Shown piece by piece: positions 58,022 to 64,000 of a stretch of DNA of 64,000 nucleotides. The number at the start of each line of letters is the position of its first letter. Position 1 is the stretch's first letter. The notes under the pieces are model-generated. The model was given only the letters and a program-made list of their open reading frames with translations, was not told the DNA's origin and did no database searches. This stretch comes from Alphaproteobacteria bacterium. Its GTDB lineage: Bacteria; Pseudomonadota; Alphaproteobacteria; Micropepsales; Micropepsaceae. The stretch spans positions 1-64,000 of the forward strand of contig JACKLF010000004.1 in the NCBI GenBank assembly GCA_024236055.1. Direction: 5' to 3'. The position numbers were made by a program, and so were the translations under genes.

Positions 58022-59317
58022 TTACAGTTCCGGGGCTGCGGCCACCTCGGCCAGCTTGCGCCCGGCATCGATGCGGCTGAACAGCAGGGCGCCGGCGATG
58101 CAGAAGCCGGTCACCACATAGAAGGCCGCGCTCCAGCCATAGGCGGCGACGATGAAGCCGGTCACGGTGGTCACGATCGCCCCGCCGACATTGCCCAGCG
58201 TGTTCATCACCGCCGAGCAGGACCCGGCAAAGCTGCCGCCGATGTCCAGCGTCACCGCCCAGGCATTGCCCACCACCAGCTCCAGCCCGAACACGCCAAT
58301 GCCGAACATCGCCGCGGTGGCATAGGGGCCGTCCATGTGCACGCCCAAGGGAATGAAGACGGCGGCGATCAGGAAACCGACCATCGCCACGCTCTGGCGG
58401 GCGAACTTGATGCGCCCGGTCCGGTGGATGATCAGGTCCGACAGAACCCCGCCCATGATATCGCCGACCACGGCGGCGGCCAGGGTCAGGCTGGTGAACA
58501 GACCCATCTGCGCCAGGTCATAGCCGCGCTCGGCGTTCAGGTATTTGGGATACCAGGCCAGGAACATGTTCAGGCTGTAGCCATAGCAGAAATACATCGC
58601 AGCCACGGTCCACATCTGGCGGCTGGACAGGATCAGCTTCCACGGAATGGACACCGCCTTCTTGGGCGCGGTGCCCAGCGCCGCCTCGATCCGCGCGCGC
58701 TCGGCCGCGTTGATGCCGTGATGCTCCCGCGGCAGGTCGCGGTAATAGCCGTACCAGAACACCGCCCACAGCACGCCCACCGCACCGAACAGCCAGAAGG
58801 GGACATGCCAGCTATAGGCGCCGATCAGGCTGGCGACCAAAAGCGGCGTGGCGGCGCCCGCCAGGCGCGAACCGGCATGGGTTGTGCCCTGGGCGAAGCC
58901 GCGCTCGGACGGCAGCATCCAGCGCGACAGCGCGCGGTTGGAAATGGGAAAGGCGCCCGCCTCGCCCATGCCGACCAGGAACAGGCAGACCGCCAGCATG
59001 GTGGTGGAGGCCGAAAAGCCCGCCAGGAAGGTAAAGGCCGACCACCAGGTCACCACACAGGCCAGCGCGATGCGCGGGCCCATCCGGTCGCCGAACCAGC
59101 CGCCGGGAATCTGGAACAGGGCATAGGCCCAGGCATAGGCGGACATGATCACGCCCGCGGTGCCGATATCGAATCCGAACTCCTGCTGGATGACCGGCAT
59201 GGCGTTCGAAATCAGGACGCGGTCCAGATAGGTGACGAAATAGGCCAGCACCACCAGGCCCAGAATCTTGTGGCGTACGCGCGTCGGCTTCATGCCGGCG
59301 TCAGCGGTAGTCGACAT
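58022..59317 (-). CDS. MFS anion:cation symporter family transporter
   Basis: A 431-residue, 12-helix major-facilitator protein of the anion:cation symporter (ExuT/GudP/DgoT-like) class. YFVTYLDRVLISNAMPVI is the helix-1 pattern (family R/D near TM1). GGWFGDRMGPR is the loop 2-3 motif, with PISNRALSRWMLPSERGFAQG typical of hexuronate, glucarate and galactonate carriers. A sugar-acid substrate fits the nearby KDPGal aldolase and enolase-superfamily genes (inference). The start is fixed by GGGGAG 9 bases before ATG 59317. It lies 92 bases downstream of the amidohydrolase gene on the same strand. Confidence 0.85.
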   Translation of the reverse strand: MSTTADAGMKPTRVRHKILGLVVLAYFVTYLDRVLISNAMPVIQQEFGFDIGTAGVIMSAYAWAYALFQIPGGWFGDRMGPRIALACVVTWWSAFTFLAGFSASTTMLAVCLFLVGMGEAGAFPISNRALSRWMLPSERGFAQGTTHAGSRLAGAATPLLVASLIGAYSWHVPFWLFGAVGVLWAVFWYGYYRDLPREHHGINAAERARIEAALGTAPKKAVSIPWKLILSSRQMWTVAAMYFCYGYSLNMFLAWYPKYLNAERGYDLAQMGLFTSLTLAAAVVGDIMGGVLSDLIIHRTGRIKFARQSVAMVGFLIAAVFIPLGVHMDGPYATAAMFGIGVFGLELVVGNAWAVTLDIGGSFAGSCSAVMNTLGNVGGAIVTTVTGFIVAAYGWSAAFYVVTGFCIAGALLFSRIDAGRKLAEVAAAPEL

Positions 59318-59409
59318 TTGGCGGTTCTCCCCTTTTGCGTTCGGCGCGGGACACCGTCTGGCCTCCCGCGCCGTTCGCAATTGTTGAGATCACGAAACCT
59401 CGTGATCCG

Positions 59410-60849
59410 TCAGTATGGCATGTCCGGAACATTGTCCGGCCGCTTCTGGCAGCTTTCTTCCGGCCGGTCGCGGCAGGCTTCCCAGACGGTGGGAATGGAA
59501 TTGCCGGCGATATAGACGCTGTTGATGGTCTCGGTGTTGCGGATGTCCTTCAGCGGGTCCTTGTCCAGCACCAGAAGGTCGGCCCACTTGCCGTCGGCGA
59601 TGGTGCCGATCATCGGGTCCTTCAGCCACTTGGCGTTCTCGCTGGTGGCCGACATGATCGCCTGCATCGGCGTGCGGCCGGCCAGGACTTCCAGGTACAT
59701 TTCCTCATGGGCGTTGAAGCCGGGGAAGCGGCCATTGGGACCGGAGTCGGTGCCCATGCCCATCTTCACGCCCGCCTCGGCCATGGCTTCATAGTTTTCC
59801 ATGGCCTGGAACAGGGTGCGGTCCATGTCATAGAAGACCTTCTTCTTGTAGGGCAGGCCCGGGAACATGGTGTCGCCCAGGATGATCTGCTTCTCGCGTG
59901 CCGGGCTCTTGAGCGCCTCCAGCGTGCCGGGCGTGACGCCACGGGTGAAGAAGGGATCGTTCAGCCAGGGCATCACCGCCAGGCTGTAGGCCATTTCGCG
60001 CGACAGGGTGGAGGAGACCATCCACACGCCCTTGGCCTTCATCATGTCCAGCAGCTCTTTGTCCACCGGCTGGTCGCGCACCATGTGGGCGAAACCGTCG
60101 ATGCCCTGGCGCACCAGTTCCTTGGCGTCCTTCAGGTAGAAGACATGCGCAACGGCGCGCAGGCCCTTCTTGTGCGCTTCGTCGATGACGGCGGCGCTGA
60201 CATTGTAGGGCATCTTGACCGGGATGGTGTCGCGCTCGTCGTCCATCCAGAGCTTGATGAAGTTGACGCCCTTGGCGGCCTGTTCGTCGACCGCCTTGCG
60301 CGCCTCTTCCGGCGTGGCGACCGGGTTGTTCAGCCCGTACACGCCGCCATAGCCGCCCTTGTAGACGATGCCCTGGCCGGCGGTGAACAGCCGCGCGTAA
60401 TGGGGGCGGCCCGCCCGCTCATGGTTGCGGATGCCGAAGATCATGTCCTTGTCGGTGCCCAGGATCTGCACGGCGGTCACGCCGTAGCGGGCATACTGGG
60501 TCAGGTCGTCGACGACGTTCTTGCCGGTGTAGTACTTAATGTCCTGGGTCACGTCATGCATGATGCCGACATGGACATGGCTGTCGATGATGCCGGGCAT
60601 GACATACTTGCCGCTCAGGTCGATGGTCTTTGCGCCTTCGGGGGCTTTGAGGCCGGACATGGCGCCGACATAGGCGATCTTGCCGTCGGTCATCACGATG
60701 GCCGAGTCGGGCTGGGGCGCAGCCCCCGTGCCGTCGATCACGGTGACATTCGTCAGCACGGTGGATTCGGCCAGGGCGGGCGAGGCCGCCATCAGGGCGG
60801 TCATGGCGCCAGCAGCCAGCGCACCGGCGGCGATCTTCAAGCGAAACAT
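59410..60849 (-). CDS. secreted amidohydrolase-family protein
   Basis: A 479-residue metal-dependent hydrolase of the imidazolonepropionase-like group. The Sec signal MFRLKIAAGALAAG... ends near AEST. The metal ligands are SHVHVG (strand 1 HxH), the Lys of FIKLWMDDE, VAHVF, GFAHMV and the Asp of GMGTDSGPNG. C-terminal IADGKWADLLVLDKDPL is the usual composite beta-sandwich end. The substrate is unknown: exported relatives cleave dipeptides or cyclic amides. ATG 60849 is used because the signal peptide starts there; the long open frame upstream does not look coding. Confidence 0.88.
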   Translation of the reverse strand: MFRLKIAAGALAAGAMTALMAASPALAESTVLTNVTVIDGTGAAPQPDSAIVMTDGKIAYVGAMSGLKAPEGAKTIDLSGKYVMPGIIDSHVHVGIMHDVTQDIKYYTGKNVVDDLTQYARYGVTAVQILGTDKDMIFGIRNHERAGRPHYARLFTAGQGIVYKGGYGGVYGLNNPVATPEEARKAVDEQAAKGVNFIKLWMDDERDTIPVKMPYNVSAAVIDEAHKKGLRAVAHVFYLKDAKELVRQGIDGFAHMVRDQPVDKELLDMMKAKGVWMVSSTLSREMAYSLAVMPWLNDPFFTRGVTPGTLEALKSPAREKQIILGDTMFPGLPYKKKVFYDMDRTLFQAMENYEAMAEAGVKMGMGTDSGPNGRFPGFNAHEEMYLEVLAGRTPMQAIMSATSENAKWLKDPMIGTIADGKWADLLVLDKDPLKDIRNTETINSVYIAGNSIPTVWEACRDRPEESCQKRPDNVPDMPY

Positions 60850-61552
60850 CTTCTGCGAACTCCCATTGCTGTGGCCGCCATCCGCGAAAGACGGCGGTTC
60901 CGCGAAGCCTGGAATCCCAAGCCCGCCTATCGACCTGACGTGTCTGCCGAATCCGCTTCCCTCCCCCGGCCCTCGCTCCCTTTGCGGGATGTCCTGATGG
61001 TCCGAAGGGGCATGCCCCGGAAAACACCGGAAGAATGCCGCAAAACTCGCGCCGGACCTTAGCGAACGGTCTGGCGAAAAAAAAGCGATAAGCGCTTCGC
61101 TGCACTGCGGTATGCCGCATTGCGGAATCATGGCGCGGCAGCTTTGCGACACTGGCGGAAAAAACGACGAAAAAAATGCCGCCTTCGGATGAAGGCGGCA
61201 CCGATGCGGACGGGTTGATCCCGACTTGTACTTTATTCCCCTCGGGCGCCGGCGGTTATGCCCGCCATGCGGCTTCGGCTCATCACCGAAAGAATTTCGC
61301 CAACCCTTTGATGCGGCGTTCCTTCCTCTTTCCCCGATCGGCGGTCTTGCGCCGTCCTTTGTTATTGTGCGCACGCGCCCAAAGGCCCTGTGTGCATGGC
61401 AAGTTTATGACAGCGTCCAGAGCAAAACAATCAAGAGCGCGAATGCTGCAACGCGGCAGCGCCCGGCCTGCAATGAGGCGCGGCATTTTGTTCTGCATCC
61501 CGATCCGGCTAACTTGCGCGCGCGCCAACAACAACAACAGGGGACGCGCATC
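60850..61552. other. 703-base non-coding region with minus-strand terminator-like hairpins
   Basis: A gap between two divergent genes. On the minus strand, TGCCGCCTTC-GGAT-GAAGGCGGCA (61177-61200) is followed by a T-run (A at 61171-61176), and a weaker AGCGA...TCGCT hairpin (61084-61101) is followed by eight T. Both lie upstream of the amidohydrolase start and read toward it. No gene was recognised. Possible attenuator or small RNA; see findings. Confidence 0.4.
61171..61200 (-). terminator. intrinsic terminator on minus strand
   Basis: A perfect 10-bp stem with tetraloop and T-run when read on the minus strand. There is no protein gene on the minus strand immediately to its right, so it either ends a small transcript or attenuates the amidohydrolase mRNA. 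Confidence 0.6.
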
Positions 61553-62410
61553 ATGCAGAACATCACACCCGCCCGCTATTCGCGCCGCGCCGTCACCGCC
61601 GGACTGGCCGCGGCCTGCGCCCTGCCCGCCACGCCCGCCTTCGCCGCCGACCCGGTGATTCCCGCCGCCACCATCGCCGCGCGCCGTAACGCCCCCGTCA
61701 TCGCCAGAAAGGTGAACCGGCTGTTCAACCTGCGTCCCCAGGTGATGGAGCCCAACGACCTGCAATTTTCCCCCGACGGCAAGCTGTGGGTGCTGGACCA
61801 GAAGGACCCTAACAAGGTTTTCACGATCGACCCCGCCAACGGCGCGGTGCTGGCCGATGTGCAGACCGAATGCATTCACGGCAGCGGCATCACCTATGGC
61901 GACGGCGCCTGGTTCCTGACCTCGACCAAGGTGCTGGTGGGCAAGCCTTCCACCCTGAAGGTCGATCCCAGGACAGGCGCGACCTTGAAGAAATGGGAAA
62001 CCCCCGGCTGGGGCATCTATGGCGCCTATACCCGCCGGGTGCGAAAGCCCGGCGACCTGCCGCTGGAATCGGGGGGCCATGGCCTGAAATGGGCGGGCAA
62101 GGACAAGTATTGGATGGCGGTCCCCGCCAGCGGCAAGCTGTTCCTGATGAATGCCGAGGAAGGCACCGTCGCCCATTCCATCCAGGCCCCCACCATCCGC
62201 ACCCACGGCATTGCGCTGGACGGCGATCACATCTGGTGCGTCGGCTCGGACGAGGCGGAAATCTACAAGCTGCGCATGTCGGACGGCGGCATCGTCGGCC
62301 GAATCGTGCTGGACAGGCAGAACGACCCGTCCGTACACGGGCTGGACATTAAAGACGGCGTCCTGTGGTATTGCGACGCGAACAAGGGCTGGGTCTGCAA
62401 CCTGACCTGA
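61553..62410 (+). CDS. Tat-exported beta-propeller protein
   Basis: A 285-residue exported protein. The twin-arginine signal is YSRRAVTAGLAAACALPATP; the mature part starts near residue 33. Repeated blades are seen at NDLQFSPDGKLWVLDQ, GSGITYGDGAWFLTS, GGHGLKWAGKDKYWMA, THGIALDGDHIWCVG and VHGLDIKDGVLWYCD, as in SMP-30/YVTN-like propellers. No catalytic residues can be assigned. AGGGGA precedes the ATG. The enolase-superfamily gene begins 38 bases downstream and also has a Tat signal, suggesting a joint periplasmic role. Confidence 0.78.
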   Translation: MQNITPARYSRRAVTAGLAAACALPATPAFAADPVIPAATIAARRNAPVIARKVNRLFNLRPQVMEPNDLQFSPDGKLWVLDQKDPNKVFTIDPANGAVLADVQTECIHGSGITYGDGAWFLTSTKVLVGKPSTLKVDPRTGATLKKWETPGWGIYGAYTRRVRKPGDLPLESGGHGLKWAGKDKYWMAVPASGKLFLMNAEEGTVAHSIQAPTIRTHGIALDGDHIWCVGSDEAEIYKLRMSDGGIVGRIVLDRQNDPSVHGLDIKDGVLWYCDANKGWVCNLT

Positions 62411-62448
62411 TCACGGCAACGACAATCATTTTGATATAGGGGGACGAC

Positions 62449-63702
62449 ATGGATCGCCGCAAATTCTTGGGCAATGCGGGCGCGGCAGGACTGATGGGAG
62501 GCGCGGCGCTGTGGTCGGCGCCGGACGCCTTTGCCCTGGGCCTGCCCAAGGACAAGATCAAGCGCATCCGCTACTACAAGACCCCGACCGATGCGGCGGG
62601 CCGTCCCAATATCCACCAGCCGACCTTCAACCAGTCGACCAACATCGTCACCATCGAGACCGAAAGCGGGCTGATGGGCGTGGGCGAAGGCGGCGAGCCC
62701 AGCACCATGGAACAGTGCGCCGGGCTTCTGATCGGCGAGGACCCCTTCCGCACCGAACATCTGTGGCAGGTGATGGAGCGCGCCTATTTCTATCCGGCAG
62801 GCCGCGAAAAGACCCATTCGCTGGGCGCGCTGGACGTGGCGCTGTGGGACCTGAAGGGCAAGGCGCTGGGCGTGCCGGTGTGGCAGCTTCTGGGCGGCAA
62901 GAGCCGCGACCATGTCGAATGCTATGCCACCGGCTATCCCACGCCCAAGGGCGGCACGATCGAGGACGCCGCGCGCGCCTGCGTCGAGGCGGGCTTCCGC
63001 GCCTTCCGCACCGGCGTGTCCGAATCGGTGGAGTTCGACCGCTTCCGCGCCGTCGAGCAGACGATCGAGCAGTGCAAGCTGATCCGCAAGGGCGTGGGCA
63101 AGGACGGCGCCTGGGCCATCGACTTCCACGGCACCATGGACCCGGAAGACGCCATCACCCTGGCCACCGCGCTGGAGCCGCTGCGGCCCTTCTTCTGCGA
63201 GGACCTGATCCGCGGCGAAAACACCGAAATCTACAAGGTGCTGCGCCCGCGCCTGCGCGTGCCGATCGCGGTGGGCGAAATCTATGGCGTGAAGTGGGAA
63301 ATCGCCCCGCTGATCGAACAGAACCTGATCGACTTCGCCCGCTGCACCGTACCGAACGTTGGCGGCATCACCGAATACATGAAGATCGCCGCCCTGGCCG
63401 AGACGCATTATTGCGGCCTGATCCCGCATTTCACCGGCCCCATCGGCGAGACCGCGCTGGTGCACTGCCTGACCGCGACTTCGGTGGTGGCGCTGATGGA
63501 GATGACGGGTGCGGGCCGGCGCCCCTGGCCGTACCTGCCGGAAGCCTACGACTTCCATGACGGCAAGCTGTGGCCCAACGACCGCCCCGGCCTGGGCGTG
63601 ACGCTGGATACCTCCAAGCTGCAGATGGTGGGCGACTGGACCGAGCATTATGCGCCCATCCAGATCAATCACCGCCCGGATGGCAGTTACACCAACTGGT
63701 AA
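62449..63702 (+). CDS. Tat-exported mandelate racemase/galactonate dehydratase-like enzyme
   Basis: A 417-residue enolase-superfamily protein. The N-terminus MDRRKFLGNAGAAGL is a twin-arginine signal. The capping domain has ALDVALWDLKGKALGVPVWQ; the barrel has the metal ligands in AIDFHG (Asp, with the His typical of D-galactonate dehydratase), CEDLIRG (Glu) and VGEIYG (Glu), and a late catalytic-type His in IPHFTGP. The likely reaction is dehydration of a hexonate. Export is odd for this family, whose members are usually cytoplasmic. AGGGGGA precedes ATG. A bidirectional terminator follows; the next gene, opposite, is KDPGal aldolase-like. Confidence 0.85.
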   Translation: MDRRKFLGNAGAAGLMGGAALWSAPDAFALGLPKDKIKRIRYYKTPTDAAGRPNIHQPTFNQSTNIVTIETESGLMGVGEGGEPSTMEQCAGLLIGEDPFRTEHLWQVMERAYFYPAGREKTHSLGALDVALWDLKGKALGVPVWQLLGGKSRDHVECYATGYPTPKGGTIEDAARACVEAGFRAFRTGVSESVEFDRFRAVEQTIEQCKLIRKGVGKDGAWAIDFHGTMDPEDAITLATALEPLRPFFCEDLIRGENTEIYKVLRPRLRVPIAVGEIYGVKWEIAPLIEQNLIDFARCTVPNVGGITEYMKIAALAETHYCGLIPHFTGPIGETALVHCLTATSVVALMEMTGAGRRPWPYLPEAYDFHDGKLWPNDRPGLGVTLDTSKLQMVGDWTEHYAPIQINHRPDGSYTNW

Positions 63703-63713
63703 TCACCGATCTC

Positions 63714-63741
63714 AAGGCCCGCCTCGTGCGGGCCTTTTTTT
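63714..63741. terminator. bidirectional intrinsic terminator
   Basis: AAGGCCCGC (63714-63722), loop CTCGT, GCGGGCCTT, then a T-run to 63741. It ends the plus-strand dehydratase transcript and, with less poly-T, may serve the converging aldolase gene. Confidence 0.85.
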
Positions 63742-64000
63742 CAGGCCGCCCGGAATGCCGCCACGCATCTGGCCGCGCGCGCGGCGATGTCTTCGTCGGT
63801 GAAGTCCGGCTTGAACAGTTCACTGCCCAGGCCGAAGCCCGCTGCGCCGGCCTTTTTCCATTCCGCCATGTTGGCCGCGCCCACGCCGCCCACCGCATAG
63901 ACCGGCACGGATTTGGGGATCACCGCCAGCATCGCCTTCATGTGATCGATGCCGCCGGTGGAGGCGGGAAACAGTTTCAGCGTCTTGGCGCCCGCCGCGA
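63741..64000 (-). CDS. dgoA: 2-dehydro-3-deoxy-6-phosphogalactonate aldolase, partial
   Basis: The last 86 or so codons of a KDPG/KDPGal aldolase; the 5' part lies beyond the window. AGAKTLKLFPASTGG holds the Schiff-base Lys and phosphate-binding segment; DHMKAMLAVIPKSVPVYAVGG and GAANMAEWKKAGAAGFGLGS complete the barrel. The LFPAS form and VYAVGGVG are closer to DgoA than to Eda. It would cleave KDPGal to pyruvate and glyceraldehyde-3-phosphate, supporting a galactonate-type route with the adjacent dehydratase-like enzyme and MFS carrier. Confidence 0.85.
   Translation of the reverse strand, partial: AAGAKTLKLFPASTGGIDHMKAMLAVIPKSVPVYAVGGVGAANMAEWKKAGAAGFGLGSELFKPDFTDEDIAARAARCVAAFRAA

Noticed and set aside
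60850..61374. 5' extension of the amidohydrolase frame by up to 175 codons
   Set aside because: The Sec signal begins at 60849; the extension crosses a terminator-like hairpin and has no family similarity.

Overview
The window is a high-GC bacterial chromosome segment, almost certainly from an alphaproteobacterium. The support is a TonB-dependent receptor with an N-terminal ETVVVTARKR box, an imuA-imuB-dnaE2 mutagenesis operon behind an alphaproteobacterial-type LexA box (GAAC-N7-GAAC), alphaproteobacterial gltB/gltD, MlaA, and several Tat-exported enzymes. Order or genus cannot be fixed from the sequence alone; Caulobacterales, Micropepsales or Sphingomonadales-like lineages fit the gene content. 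No rRNA, tRNA, CRISPR array, transposase, integrase or phage gene was seen.

Layout. 1-13.8 kb: small secreted protein, FAD-dependent dehydrogenase, OprP-like porin, an RND permease plus adaptor pair, an FKBP lipoprotein, an array of hairpins, a TonB-dependent receptor, an SDR oxidoreductase and MlaA. 13.8-21.7 kb: an mdtABC-type tripartite efflux operon on the minus strand. The adaptor is intact and carries an unusual four-cysteine tail; the two permease genes change reading frame many times and look damaged, most likely by sequence error. 22.0-33.5 kb: an exopolysaccharide cluster on the plus strand (deacetylase, priming sugar transferase, WecG/TagA transferase, flippase, GT2, polymerase/ligase, GT2, Tat-exported GH10, and a chain-length protein fused to a degenerate tyrosine-kinase-like domain). 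Its gene set resembles the holdfast/unipolar-polysaccharide pathway of stalked alphaproteobacteria. 33.6-39.7 kb: gltB-gltD. 40.0-45.5 kb: imuA-imuB-dnaE2. 45.5-51 kb: a second polysaccharide group (short Wza-like export lipoprotein, GT-C membrane transferase, and one protein joining GH18-like, NodB deacetylase and GT2 synthase domains).

51-64 kb is metabolic: a Cys-cluster protein, an LctP-family permease, malate synthase G (together suggesting lactate/glycolate use), a gamma-glutamylcyclotransferase-like protein, leuD-leuB with a second diverged copy of the leuB 3' end, then a sugar-acid/hydrolase region (MFS anion symporter, exported amidohydrolase, Tat-exported beta-propeller, Tat-exported enolase-superfamily dehydratase and the edge of a KDPGal aldolase gene).

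The most notable points are: a dispersed intergenic hairpin repeat with a compensatory base pair, found at two convergent gene junctions 24 kb apart; a LexA operator overlapping the start codon of an apparently leaderless imuA; the leuB tail duplication; the Cys-rich tail on the efflux adaptor; the catalytically degenerate kinase domain in the polysaccharide co-polymerase; the GH18-NodB-GT2 fusion; and the heavily frameshifted mdtBC pair. I found no fully unprecedented multi-gene system.
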